From Auricularia sp. M13 (taxonomy: Eukaryota; Basidiomycota; Agaricomycetes; Auriculariales; Auriculariaceae): DNA of 64,000 nucleotides. Shown piece by piece: positions 1 through 12,727 of this stretch (position 1 is the first letter of the stretch; each line of letters starts with the position of its first letter). The DNA lies in contig CM073197.1 in the NCBI GenBank assembly GCA_037042915.1, forward strand, positions 2,294,001 through 2,358,000, in the 5' to 3' direction. A program made the position numbers and the translations under genes. The notes beneath the pieces were generated by a model. The model had not been told where the DNA came from, did no database searches, and saw nothing but the letters and a program-made list of their open reading frames with translations.

Positions 1-315
1 CGTGCGACCTCGCTCGTCGGCCGTAGTACAGGTGCAAAGCAACCTGTGGGGATTCTCATACCTGATCCCAGCCGCGGAGGTCCGTTACCTTCGAACATCC
101 CACGTCTTGCCTATCGTCGTCGTGGCTCCTTGGGGAACGAACTGGAGCGACCCAACGTCTACTCTGTCATCTCAGAAGACGGAGAAGGTGTTATGGGCAG
201 TGAAAGCAGCATTGGTCACTTGCCTCTCGATGAGGTCTTGGACGACCAGATAGAGATTCTATCGCCACAGACTTTGCCACCTTCCAGGTACTCCTATCGA
301 GGTATTGGTATTTGA
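1..315 (+). CDS. C-terminal part of an unknown protein (5' end outside window)
   Basis: A frame is open from the first base to a stop at 313-315, giving 104 residues. The tail is hydrophilic: a basic Pro/Ser/Gly segment (RRRGSLGNELERP) is followed by an acidic stretch ending in RYSYRGIGI. No membrane segment or known motif is visible. It looks like a cytoplasmic tail, perhaps of a transporter, but this is a guess. The call rests on reading-frame openness and on its position 345 bp upstream of the next gene on the same strand. The family is not recognised. Confidence 0.45.
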   Translation, partial: RATSLVGRSTGAKQPVGILIPDPSRGGPLPSNIPRLAYRRRGSLGNELERPNVYSVISEDGEGVMGSESSIGHLPLDEVLDDQIEILSPQTLPPSRYSYRGIGI

Positions 316-659
316 ACATTCCCGTTTATCGGTAATTGAGGTCATGGATGGAAATAACATGCGATTGTACTACTCTACGCGGCGGGGATCATGCTGACTC
401 GTGCACACTGCAGACTCAGGACTGTCCCTCGGACAACTTATCAACATGGTGTTGCCTGACATCGTGGTTTCCACTTTTTATTATAAAAACTGAGCCAGCA
501 TTTATCCGTGATGCCTGTCACGAACGAGGAGAGACTACAGCGTTCAAGTGAAAAGGTAGATTTCTGGCCAATCACGCGCGGCTTGTTCCAGACCAACCTC
601 AAGAAAATAACTCCGCTCGCTACAAGTACCCATCCGACATTCCCCGTCATTGCTTCAAA
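316..659. other. Intergenic spacer upstream of the Rieske gene
   Basis: This stretch holds the 3' flank of the partial gene and the promoter/leader of the Rieske gene. I see no convincing TATA box, RNA gene or repeat. A long antisense frame crosses it but is a shadow of the Rieske gene. Confidence 0.5.
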
Positions 660-1738
660 ATGGCGTTTCGCGCGCTGCGCACGTCTGTGAGCCTGCCGAC
701 CACGGTTCGTGCGCTGCCCTCTGGAGTGCCGCTCGCACCGTATATTTCGTATAATCGGCCGTGGCCTGCCGCCAGTCACGAGCAACACGGTCATACCACC
801 GAGCAGGGCCCCCAGCCCCGCCACGACGTGACCCCGAGCTGGAGCACCGGCGTGAAGAGGTCTCCCGCTGTTGGCCTCGTTGCGCGCACCGTCATCAACC
901 GTACGTTCTGGCCCCGTCGACGGACACGTTCCGAGACTCTGACCTTGGTGTCCCGAAATTTCAGCTGCGCTCACGCCCCAGGGCCGCAGGCTCCTGCACA
1001 CCTCTGCGGTCGTGCGCGCTGACGACGGGCATGCAGCCAACCCGACGGGCGTGCCAGACTTCACGCCGTACCGTACGTCCAACGAGTCCGGCCACCGCGC
1101 GATGTCGTACTTCATGGTCGGCTCGATGGGCATCGTCGCCGCGTCCGCCGCCAAGTCGTCCTTGACGGAGTTCCTGGGCTCCATGGCCGCCTCCGCCGAC
1201 GTGCTCGCGCTCGCCAAGGTCGAGCTCGACCTCAGTTCGATCCCCGAGGGCAAGAACGTCATTATCAAATGGCGCGGCAAGCCCGTCTTCATCAGGCATC
1301 GCACGCCCGACGAAATCGAGGAGGCCAAGAAGGTCGACTGGAAGACGCTCCGCGACCCGGAGCGCGACGAGGACAGGGCTAAGGAGCCCGAATGGCTTGT
1401 CATGCTCGGTGTCTGCACCCACTTGGGCTGCGTGCCTATTGGCGAGAGCGGTGACTATGGAGGCTGGTATGCGTGCCCCTCCTTGTTGTGTTTTGACGAC
1501 TGACATGTTTTTTTCTGCAGGTTCTGCCCGTGCCATGGTTCCCACTACGACATCTGTGAGTACTTTCTCAAGGTGACTGCGCACCGTCTAAATTGCTTCA
1601 AGCTGGTCGCATTCGCAAGGGCCCTGCTCCTGTAAGGAATTGTCGCAGGGAACCGCGAGAGCCTTCTAACGTTATTCACAGCTCAACCTGGAGGTTCCGC
1701 CGCACAGTTTCGCAGACGGCAAGCTCACCGTTGGCTAG
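660..1738 (+). CDS. RIP1: Cytochrome b-c1 complex Rieske iron-sulfur subunit, mitochondrial
   Basis: This is the Rieske 2Fe-2S subunit of complex III, which passes electrons from ubiquinol to cytochrome c1 in the inner membrane. Both cluster boxes are present: CTHLGC, and CPCHGSH split by an intron. They are followed by YDISGRIRKGPAP and the ending GKLTVG. A membrane anchor (MSYFMVGSMGIVAASAAK) precedes the hinge and the ADVLALAKVE stretch. Exons are read as 660-900, 965-1466, 1521-1555, 1603-1631 and 1682-1738, summing to 288 codons. The start MAFRALRTSV fits family members. The presequence is longer than usual, so another intron may hide in exon 1. The mature domain is secure and the N-terminal exon layout is not. 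Confidence 0.93.
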
Positions 1739-2000
1739 AGCCTCATATAGACAACCATGTCCATGTTGGACTAGTATGGGTAGCAAATACAGTATCTTAT
1801 TCTCAACGCCCGAATGGTGCCAATGTGAGCATGTGTAACAAGACCGGGTTTTAGCTAGTGAATTTCAGTGCATTCCCAGTTGTTTTCAAAGTTTCTCATT
1901 TCTTCCTGTATTACATAAGACAGTGCCGGAACGATCGAGATGACGTTGGGATCGTGGCATGCTCAGCTCGGAAAATTCCACAGCTTTCCTTCTGACCACC

Positions 2001-3186
2001 ATGTTCGCAACTCGCACGTTGCACTCGCGACTCCCCCTTCAGCTGCACCATGGAATGGGCAGTACGCGTCTGTTCTCCAGCACGAGCAACACGCGCTCTG
2101 CTCTGTTCTCCAAGCTCCGTTTCCCGTCACGGCCAGCATCGGGCGCTCGCGGCTTCATGTCCGACGCGGCCGTCATTACACGGCCCACGCAAGCTCAGTC
2201 GTGGACACGCCTTGCCGTTGCTGGGGTACGCCTGCGTTGCAGACATTCAAGCTGCGTTTTGACACGGAGCTCAGGCTGCAATTGGAGGAACGATGTGGGC
2301 GACGAGCGCGTTTCTCAACCGCGAAACGCGCGATGCCCTGAATCCCTTTGAACGAGAATATTTGCACGGCGCATTCAAATACACTGGTGCCGGTCTGACA
2401 ATAACGGCTGTTGCGGCGCGCGCCATGTTCAAGAGCGGCCTCGCCTTCCGGATGATGTCCATGAATCCATGTAAGTATAACGCTCTTTCCACATACTGTG
2501 TAGCAGCTGAACGATATATCGTAGGGGTCGTCCTGGGCGTTGGACTGGCTGGCGGCATCGGCTCGATGATGGGAATATTCTACACGGACGCCGATCAATC
2601 GCCTGTGCTGCGACACGCGTTCTGGCTGAGCTTCAACGCCTTCCAGGCAGCCACACTTTCCCCTCTGTTCTTCTTCAGCCCCGCACTCCTGGGCCGCGCA
2701 GCGCTCTACACGGCCGGTGTCGTCGGCTCGCTGTCGTACGTTGGCGCGACCGCGCGGAACGACAAGTTTCTCTACATGGGCGGCCCGCTCCTGGCAGGTG
2801 TGACCGTTGTCGCGCTCTCGTCGCTCGCCCCGATGGCGCTCCCTCTCGGTATGCGTGGCCTGGCTATCACAGAAGCCATCTCGCTCTACGGGGGGCTCGC
2901 GGTGTTCAGCGGCTTTGTGCTCTACGAGTACGTTTTTAGATATTCCAGTGTTACTGCATCATTGACGGTTTTCGCGAATAGCACGCAGAAGATTTTGCAT
3001 CGCGCCCGCATGGCCCAGGCTGGACTGGTCCCGCGTGACACTATGCGCGAGTCCGTTAGCCTACAGCTTGACTTTATCAACATCTTGTATGTGCAGTCTC
3101 GATGCAATCGGATAGGGCTAACGCTTTCTTTTCGCAGTGTCCGCCTTGTGCAGATCCTCGCCATGCAGCAAAACCGCAAGAAGTAA
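2001..3186 (+). CDS. Mitochondrial Bax-inhibitor-1 family protein (GHITM/MICS1-like)
   Basis: This is a multi-pass inner-membrane protein of the TMBIM/Bax-inhibitor-1 family. The animal member GHITM shapes cristae and has been implicated in calcium/proton exchange; a similar role here is inferred. Five exons (2001-2225, 2275-2470, 2525-2927, 2982-3086, 3138-3186) give 325 aa. The N-terminus is a basic, Arg/Ser-rich transit peptide with the typical LFSSTS. It is followed by FEREYLHGAFKYTG, several hydrophobic helices (LGVGLAGGIGSMMG, AALYTAGVVGSLSYVGA) and the basic tail QQNRKK. All introns are 49-54 nt with GT...AG ends. It lies 262 bp downstream of the Rieske gene on the same strand. Confidence 0.88.
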
Positions 3187-3522
3187 ACGCAATTTTTATT
3201 AACTACACAATGTATCACCAGCGCCCGTAATGTGTAACGTAGCAATGAAAACAGTCATTGATGTCCCACTGCTCAAAGCATTCGTATCGGAGGCTCCATC
3301 AAAGATTACTTGTCGCCGACGTCGACTCGCTTCAACCATCGGCCTTGTCTGGGACACTCGCAGAAGGTTCGTTTGCGCAAAAGACACTTGCCCACACGTT
3401 CGACGTACTGCCGCTACGGCTTGATTCCTCTATGCGAAAGACTACGAATACGACAAGCTCTACAGTAAGCTAAATACGAAAGCGTAATTGATGAGTAGGG
3501 GTGTTCTATGCTACGCGCACTG
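3187..3522. other. Convergent intergenic region
   Basis: This is the space between two genes that end towards each other (GHITM-like on plus, SAM carrier on minus). It probably holds both 3' UTRs and poly(A) signals. Nothing else is recognised. Confidence 0.5.
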
Positions 3523-4586
3523 TTAATCCTGGAACCGCTCATCGTCCCCTCGTCGTCGGCCAAGGTATATCCGACCGACCTCGTAGACAGCGAGATACAT
3601 GCCGCTGCCCAGGACGGTCCACACGGTGCGCAGGGCGCCGCCCCGCCATAATCCCGTTATCCCGTCCTTCGCGAGGATGTCGTTGGCGTTGCCAATCCAT
3701 CCTGTCGTCGGGGGTATGGCGCTGACGACGTTTCCCCGCGCATCCGCCCTTATGGACGAAGCGGACGCGGAGACGGCGCCGGCGTCCAGCATGATGCGCG
3801 TTTTTATCACGTCGACGGGTGTCGTCAGCACTGCGGCAACGCCGCCGGCCACGCCGGACGCGACAGACGTCAGTACTGCCGTCTCTGTCAGCGTCTTCGG
3901 CGGCCTGCGCGCGAAAAGCTGCTCCTTGAAGCGCTCGTACAGTGGGAAGTGGATCGCGGTGAACGGCAGATCGCGCACGACGAGCGCGGTGTAGCCGCTC
4001 CATAGCGCCATAGGCGTCTGGCGGAATCGCATTAGCGTCTGCCAGGTCGCGCTCGCTTTATTCGCCGCGGCTGTTGCTGTTGTAGCTGCCGCTGCCGCCT
4101 TCGAGGATGGCGAGCCCGTGACCATTTGCGCGTTCTGCTTGATCGTTTCGGCTGGTGCGAAAATCGCGCATTCGACCAGCTCCGCAAGTGACGAAGCCAC
4201 TAGGTGCACAACGGGCTGCGGTAGGGCGGTCTGATGCGCTGCAGCAGCCTTAATCCCCTCGTAGGACACGAAGAATGCTCCTGCTTATTGACAGCGTTAG
4301 ACAGCCGGTTGCAGTTGAGAGAAAGGCAGGCCACACACGACGGCAGGGTCGCGATAATTACGCTTCCCACGCCTTGATACATTCCACGGAAGAGCGCTGG
4401 CCGGTTGTTCTTGAAGAGGCGGGCGTAGTCGCGCGATTGCAGGCGTGTTTTCAACGTATCCAGCGGATACAGCAGCACGTCCACCGTAAAGGCCGCAAAT
4501 GCGCCTGACTATCACCACAATTAGGGCACAGCAGCAGTGAGAATGCGCAAGCTTACCACGAGTATATCCGCATACGCATTTTGCAT
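3523..4586 (-). CDS. PET8: Mitochondrial S-adenosylmethionine carrier (PET8/SAMC type)
   Basis: This mitochondrial carrier most resembles those that import S-adenosylmethionine into the matrix in exchange for S-adenosylhomocysteine. Three tandem carrier repeats are visible through their signatures PLDTLKTR, PAETIKQN and PVDVIKTR. The PAE variant in repeat two is typical of the SAM carrier. Exons 4557-4586, 4337-4508 and 3523-4283 sum to 321 codons. The first exon encodes only ten residues (MQNAYADILV) and joins in phase to SGAFAAFTVDVLLYP. An Ala-rich loop lies between repeat-two signature and its second helix. It diverges from mS35. Substrate assignment is by similarity only. Confidence 0.87.
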
Positions 4587-4992
4587 AGACGAACACCAGC
4601 TGGTTAGGATGGAGAACGAGAATGCGCACCCATTTCTAGCTCCGCACACGCGCGATCTAGTAGCTCTATCTCAGATGTATAAAAGCCTTGGCTAGTTAGC
4701 ACTATGCAATATGAGTCTTGCTCTGCTACGCTTTTGAGGCTGGCACGAAGCCAGCTACGCCTGAAGGTGCGCGTTTCGAATTCCTTACAGCCTGCGTCAT
4801 TGCGATGTCCCCTTTCTATCGGTTCTAGCCAAAGCCCTCTTTCTCAATCTATAAAACTGCACATGTTTCGGTGGGAGTGCTAGACGCGAGCGAGATTGAG
4901 AACATCATGCTGTATTGTCAAGCGCGACGCGGGTGCGCACTCCGGAATTGTCCGTTGCGGGCTGGACACGGTCTGCTTTACAGTATCTTTGG
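4587..4992. promoter_or_regulatory. Shared divergent promoter region (SAM carrier / mS35)
   Basis: This 406-bp space lies between two divergent start codons. A plus-strand TATA-like box, TATAAAA, is at 4850-4856, about 137 bp before the mS35 start. A second, TATAAAAG, begins near 4679. Which of them is used is not known. Confidence 0.45.
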
Positions 4993-6962
4993 ATGCTCAC
5001 TTCTCGCCAGCGCGTCCCTGGGGCGGCGCGCGCGGCAACGCGTCTTTTCTCGGCCTCGGCCTCTAGCTCTGCGACGCCGCCCTCGCGCGGCGGGAAAAAG
5101 TCGACAGTCAGCCAACCGAACACGAAGACCGCGCAAAAAGCCAAGGCGCCGTCCAAGACAGGCCCACAACAGGAGCACAGACCACCAGCGACGCCGCAAC
5201 AGGTCCCTGGTTACTCGCCATGGTTGGACCTTCTCTCGCGCTCGCCGTACCTGCGCGACCACCCAAAGTACCAGGAGGTCGTCGAGACGCTCTCGCAGCT
5301 GGCAGCGAAGGACCTGGGCCGCAAGTCACTTGACTTTATCGAGGATGGACGCAAGACTACCATTGAGTCTGGCCGGTCGCTGAACCCGGACGCCGCGCGC
5401 CAGCTGCTGCTCAACATCGGCGAGGGCATGAAGGAGCTCAACCGCGACAAGTTCGACGGACTCCCGGTCGGCGTGGCCGACGAGCTGCAGACGGCCCAAG
5501 ACGCGCTGAGGCGGAAAGAGCTTGTGGAGGCGCTGGGCGAGGAGTTTCTTGCCGAGGGCGAGGGCGCCGCCGCGGAGGGTGGGAACAAGAACGACGCGAT
5601 TGCGCGCATGATGGAGGAAGATGAAGAGGAGGACAGCGACCCCGACGAGGACCCCATACCGAGCCCCTTCCTCGAGGGCGAGGACCAGCGCAAGTTCAAC
5701 CCGCTCGACATCCAGAACATCGACGCCGAGCCATCCGCCATGTCCGCCGTCGGCTTCAAGCTCATCTCCATCCAGCGCCAGTTCATCCACTACATGCGCC
5801 TCATCGAAGGCGACATGTTCATGCTCCAGGGTACGCTTGAACTTGAGAAACTATTTCCTGACTGATTTTTCTCAAGGTCTGCGACAACAATTCAGGCCGC
5901 CCACGGAAAAGAACCCTCTCATCGTTCGCACGATGAGCTACGGCCATGAACGGCACCCTGTCACGCGCAAGCGCACTATCACTGTGCCCGTGGCACTGCT
6001 GCCGCTGATATCGGATGCTGCGACACACAAGATACGCCTGCTCGCGGGCCCGCGCTGGTCGCAGCGCCCCCCGACGGACAGCGGCGTCGCCAAGCAGGAG
6101 GACGAGCTGTGGGGGTTTCACGGCTACATCAAGATCTCGTGCGAGGACTTCCCCGAGCCGGTGCAGAACCTCAAGTTCGCGAGCGACACGCTCGACAAGC
6201 TGGTTGAGGAGGCCAACGTACGCTCGCACTTCCTCTGAGCTGCGTTCCAGTTTTACTCATTGTCGTCCTTTCTCTTTCTGTATCTAGAGCCTCGAGGACT
6301 TCATGACGGACATCCCGCTCGACGAGCGGCACGTCGCGGCCTTCTACAAGCGCAAGCGCGGGTTCGACAAGTTCGGCCACCGCGCGTCGCTCGACGACTT
6401 CCCCGTCGACTGGCTGCACATCCCGGCCGAGGTGCAGGAGAACCTCGCGGAGGCCGAGGCCGAGATCGAGGAGCACCTCTACGACGACGAACGGCTCGAC
6501 CACAACGTGCCCATCGCCGTGGAGTCGTTCGACGAGCCCGGCGAATTCGACGAGTACAAGATCGACGAGGAGGGCGAGGTCACGCGCGTCCACCCCGAGA
6601 TCGAGGAGCTGCGGGCGGAGGCAGCCAGGCTCTGGCTGGAGAGCGAGGACCCTGAGTCCCTCGACCTCGCCGAACATGGGGTGCCGGAGGACTTTGAGGA
6701 GTTCCAGAGGATGCTCGATGAGCAGGAGGACGAGGAAGATGAAGACGAAGACGGAGAAGAGGAAGACGGAGAAGATGAAGACGAAGACGAAGACGAAGAC
6801 GAAGACGAAGACGAAGACGAGGATGACTCTGAGGAGTGGGAAGAGGGTGAGGAGGATTCCGTGCACGAGGAGTACGATGAGGAACTGCGCATGGTGGGTG
6901 ACCAGGAGTCAGAGCCTCAAGCACCGAAGGAGTCTCGATCTACAGATGATAGACGCAAGTAA
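4993..6962 (+). CDS. RSM24: Mitochondrial small ribosomal subunit protein mS35 (Rsm24 family)
   Basis: This is a structural protein of the mitochondrial ribosome small subunit. Exons 4993-5830, 5877-6217 and 6288-6962 sum to 618 codons. The start at 4993 opens a clear transit peptide (MLTSRQRVPGAARAATRLFS); the longer upstream frame has no ATG. The conserved core contains FRPPTEKNPLIVRTMSYGHE, HPVTRKRTITVPV and WGFHGYIKISCEDFPEP. The C-terminus carries a long Asp/Glu tail (about residues 535-590) encoded partly by a GAAGAC hexanucleotide repeat. This makes the protein much longer than yeast Rsm24. The acidic tail is unusual for an RNA-binding ribosomal protein. Confidence 0.9.
6729..6828 (+). 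repeat. GAAGAC-type microsatellite inside mS35
   Basis: Imperfect tandem GAAGAC/GAAGAT hexamers in frame encode alternating Glu-Asp. Seven or more near-perfect units lie around 6776-6820. Such a tract is expected to vary in length between strains. Confidence 0.85.
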
Positions 6963-7170
6963 TTTATCATTCGTCGTAAAATCGGGTTGCATTGCTATTG
7001 CGGAAAAACATATCGAGCATGATGCATAAGGCGTGAGAATCAAATACCGGTCAGCAAGTAAATACTGTGCTATGCATGCAGGGGTATGTGGACGGGAGAT
7101 GAGATCGAGAGAACAATTACTGGATCAGCTACTCGATACAAAAGTCACGCTACAACTACTTATGAGGGGT

Positions 7171-9391
<2,221 letters not shown>

Positions 9392-9875
9392 GGCCGTATA
9401 AGCTGGTTGCGGGGACCACGCCTCCAGCAAAATATTGGGTGGGCGTGGTGGGAGATAAACGAACGTTCGTGACGGCGCTGGCTTGGCACCCGACACGGCT
9501 TCGGACCCCGCGGCGGTGCCTGATCCCGAACACTCGGCGCCCTCAACGTCGATGGCTAATCTGGTGCTCGTCTGCACGTCGCGCAGATCGATGGCTAAGT
9601 ACTCAAAAAGACATACGCTGGCCACGTCTGTACAGTCTTCCCTTCGCAGCTTGCGTCATGGCCCAGATTTGGCGGTCAGAATCACGAGCTCCTTCCCAAG
9701 ACGGCACGATAACACTTGCTAGAATGGGGACTTGCAAGCCTAGTCCCACGCCGCGACGAACCTTCTCGAGGACGACGTGCGTGGCGGATCTGCATGCAAT
9801 CAAACCACCATTCAAAGCAGCGTCTGTCAAGCTCTGTGAAGCCCTACAAACGCCGCGAAGACTTGACTGGACGGC
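9392..9875. other. Spacer upstream of the FRAY kinase
   Basis: This is the 5' flank of the kinase (minus). Open frames on both strands lack ATG starts or homology. No repeat or RNA gene is seen. Confidence 0.45.
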
Positions 9876-10104
9876 ATGGCACGAGCGTTGAACGTGCTCC
9901 GAACTGTCGCAAATCGCGCGCTAGTGTCGCGAGCGAAGGAATGCAGCCCGCTGCTCAGGACGCATGTCGGTTGGTCGACGCGGCGTCTGTCCCGATGCAC
10001 TGTCTGAGTTGTGATCGATGGCTAGATGGTACAATAATGCTCGGATGCTTGATATGCAGCTATACTTGTTCAACGGTAGCCTGCTGGCTGGCCAGGGTGC
10101 ATGA
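9876..10104 (+). CDS. Possible small two-exon protein with mitochondrial presequence
   Basis: The ATG at 9876 opens a 42-codon exon, Arg/Ala/Leu-rich and lacking acidic residues except one Glu. This is a typical transit peptide (MARALNVLRTVANRAL, then an STRRLSR stretch). A 58-nt intron with GT...GCAG ends (10002-10059) leads in phase to LYLFNGSLLAGQGA and a stop at 10102-10104. The total is 57 codons. No family is recognised. A further exon may exist, or the whole could be chance. It lies tail to tail with COX19, 44 bp away. Confidence 0.35.
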
Positions 10105-10148
10105 GAAGAAGTCGGAGACGGGAGGCAGCCACAGTGTGTACGTTACCT

Positions 10149-10598
10149 CTACTTCTTCTTTGTGAGTTGAGACGAGTCTGCAGGCACAGGCGCGCTGGGT
10201 GGCGCAGCCGCAGACGCGTCCTTCGCCATGACATCGGCGAGGCCCAAGTTCCTCCATTCGTCGCGTTCCATGAGTCCTCTGCCAGTCACGCGGCCGTTCA
10301 GTTGTGTTGTGGCCTGCGCCAGCACTTGGCGCTTGGCTGCAGACACGCACTTGTTCATCCGACAATCGAGGTATTCGCCGCTCTCGACGCGACATGGGAT
10401 CGAGCTGTTGCCGTGCTTTTTGAGGCAGGTCATGTACTGCATCATCTGCGCTTTGCATTCGCCTGTATGGAAGTTCAGTTCCAATATTGGGATGCTGCAA
10501 AGCAGCCTGGGCTGACCATCATGGTCGAGCGGAAAGGAGCCCCGGTCAGGCGGGAGCACGCTGAAGTTGGTGAATTGCGGTGGCCGTCCAAACGACAT
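10149..10598 (-). CDS. COX19: Cytochrome c oxidase assembly protein COX19
   Basis: This is a small intermembrane-space protein with a twin CX9C (CHCH) fold, needed for copper delivery to cytochrome oxidase. Exons 10517-10598, 10351-10462 and 10149-10278 give 107 aa. The motifs are C-KAQMMQYMT-C and C-RVESGEYLD-C, each with nine spaced residues. They are preceded by the family opening MSFGRPP...RGSFPLDHDGEC and followed by GLMERDEWRNLGL. The C-terminal tail is Ala/Pro-rich and ends in KKK. Both introns (54 and 72 nt) are multiples of three without stop codons, so the whole locus reads open. Spliced, the protein matches the family length. Confidence 0.93.
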   Translation of the reverse strand: MSFGRPPQFTNFSVLPPDRGSFPLDHDGQPRLLCSIPILELNFHTGECKAQMMQYMTCLKKHGNSSIPCRVESGEYLDCRMNKCVSAAKRQVLAQATTQLNGRVTGRGLMERDEWRNLGLADVMAKDASAAAPPSAPVPADSSQLTKKK

Positions 10599-11317
10599 CT
10601 TGGCCGGCAATTCCCCGACTTGCGAGCCTCTTGACCTCCTTCTCCGTCCTCTGCAGCCTTGGCGTAGCGACCAGCTGTATACGCTGCCTTGGCGCACTCA
10701 CGGTCTATATCCTCCGTGCAATCTTCTTCCCTGGCTAGTTCGCTCCGTCCACCGGTTTGTCGGATTTGTTAAACAGCTCCGCGACCCTCGCCTGGCGGGC
10801 TGGCGCAGTCACCTGGGCTGGAGCCGGCCTTTCGCGACACGGTTTATATAGAACACCATGCACGCTCTGAACTATGATTCGCTATGCTACGCTTTGTGGG
10901 TCGTCGGCTCGACGCTGCGCACCACCCTTCCAAGCACTTGCAGTGTTGCAAGCAATACGACGCACAGGTTACGCCTGGCGCCCGGTGGCCATTGCATGAA
11001 GGCTATTTCTCAGTGTGTAATGCGTTGTGCTTGACCGGTGCACGAGAATGTTCTGCGCAGCAGATCATTGCCAGTTCATTCAGACAGCTCTCCAAAGCTG
11101 AAGCTGTCAATAAGAGCCTCAAGCCCGACAACCCGTCCTTTACTCGCGCAATTTATTGTACTGTAGACTCGCGCGCACGAGCCCTCGGGTGAATGAAATT
11201 TTCCCCTTTACGAACGGCATTTGAAGAGAGATCTAATCTTGCCGACGGACGAAGATAGCGCAGAATTGCCGCAACAAGATAGGGGCGCATGCTATCGCAT
11301 CTCTTGCCGAGCGCACG
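10599..11317. other. Divergent spacer between COX19 and the amidase gene
   Basis: This stretch contains the COX19 promoter and that of the downstream amidase. A TATA-like TTTATATAG at 10843-10851 points rightwards. A 102-codon open frame from 10884 to 11192 follows it (MLRFVGRRLDAAHHP start), but it shows no recognisable domain and is not called. Nothing else is seen. Confidence 0.4.
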
Positions 11318-12605
11318 ATGTCGATCCACAGCGTCGCGCGCGCGCAGGCGCACCTCTCCTGGGACCCCGCGACGCCGCCGGTGCTCACCGTCTCCTCGGG
11401 CGACGTCGTGTCGTTCGACTGCCAGGACGCGTCGAACGGCCAGCTGACCGCGGCGAGCACGCCCGCGGACGTGCGCGCCGCGGACTTCGCGCTGATGGAC
11501 CAGGTGAACGGCCCGGTCTTCGTGCGCGGCGCGCGGCCGGGGGACGTGCTGCGCGTCGACGTGCTCGAGCTGCGGCCCGCGCGCTGGGGCTGGACGGCGC
11601 TCGTGCCCGGCTTCGGGCTCCTCGCGGACGATCCCGAGTTTGCCGGCGCCGGCGAGCCTGCATGCGCAATCAGGATATGGGATATCGACGCGGAGGAGGG
11701 CGTGGCGCGGTGCACGCTGCGGGATGGGAGGACGCTGCGTGTGCCCGTGCGCCCGTTCATGGGCGAGATGGGTGTCGCGCGCGGCGAGCCCGGCAAGTGG
11801 TCCACCATCCCGCCGTACCGCACCGGTGTATGCGCGTGAATTTTGGGAGGAGTGGAATGAGCTGATGGGTTATAGGGCAATATGGATACGAAGCACTTTA
11901 CGAAAGGCTCGACAGTCTATCTTCCAATTGAGGCGGAGGGCGCGTTGTTCTCCATCGGCGTAAGGTTGCCTCGGGGAGTTTCCCTACCAAGACTGATATG
12001 ATATAGGATGGACACGCTGCGCAAGGGGACGGAGGTGCGCCTTCGAAGTGCACCATTGATCGTGTCGCCTCCTTGAACGCGAGTGCACAGAGGTCTGCGG
12101 TATGCAAAACCTACAGCGCGCCATAGCCATGAGTATCTCAAGCCCGGTCCCTCTGCAGGGACAGCAATCGAGACGCCCATGAAGGTGACGGTGCGGCTGA
12201 CGGTGCTCAGCGGCGAGCAGAAGCCGCACGTCAATGCGCCGCACTACGAGACGAAGAACGCGATCCCGGTCGGCGAAGCATACTACGGCACCACCGGCGT
12301 CGGACCAGGTTGAGCCGTTCCTTCACATCGTCCGTTGAATTGGGACAAGCGCGTTGACCAGGGCCGTCAGATTTGCGCGAGGCCGCTCGCGATGCTGTGC
12401 GCGGGATGATTGCGCACTTGGTCCAGGCGCACGGGTTCGCACCGGAGGACGCGTACATGCTCTGCAGCGTCGCGGGCGACTTGCGTCTGCATGAAGTGGT
12501 GAGTTTGATTGCTTACACGAGACTGTCGCCTGATTGCGTCGGACGCAGGTCGACATGCCGAACTATGTTGTGGGGATGATGATGCCCAAGTCGCTCTTGG
12601 GTTGA
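11318..12605 (+). CDS. Acetamidase/formamidase family protein
   Basis: This is a member of the FmdA/AmdA family, which hydrolyses short amides such as formamide or acetamide to ammonia and the acid; the true substrate is unknown. Seven exons (11318-11827, 11876-11959, 12007-12034, 12091-12099, 12159-12308, 12371-12498, 12549-12605) give 321 aa. Family hallmarks are NGPVFVRGARPGDVLRVDV, GGNMDTKHFTKGS, FSIGDGHAAQGDGEVCGTAIE and VGMMMPKSLLG. Exon 4 is a 9-nt microexon that completes the conserved GEVCG motif. No signal peptide is seen, so it is probably cytosolic. Confidence 0.9.
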
Positions 12606-12727
12606 GCGCCATGCGGGAGGAAAGCAAACGTGTTTGCGGGGCGACTGCACAAATACATATGTCACTGAGACCAGAGCGCAGAGGGACGGAGAGAGAGCAC
12701 GAGAACAGTCTATGGCACACCAATGAA

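Noticed and set aside
441-1418. 325-codon open frame on the minus strand
   Set aside because: It lies antisense to the well-supported Rieske gene, shows no domain, and results from GC-rich codon use.
5211-5786. Ser-rich minus-strand frames across mS35 (also 6479-6892)
   Set aside because: They are the mirror image of Asp/Glu codons in mS35. No ATG context or homology supports them.
9439-9891. 150-codon plus-strand frame before the micro-protein
   Set aside because: No ATG-led family match; it overlaps the kinase leader and promoter.
10884-11192. 102-codon frame following a TATA-like box
   Set aside because: No recognisable domain, no conserved feature, and the TATA-to-ATG distance is short. 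It is left as spacer.
11221-11865. 214-codon Arg/Ala-rich plus-strand frame
   Set aside because: It is a different frame of the amidase exon; the amidase reading is supported by motifs and exon phase.
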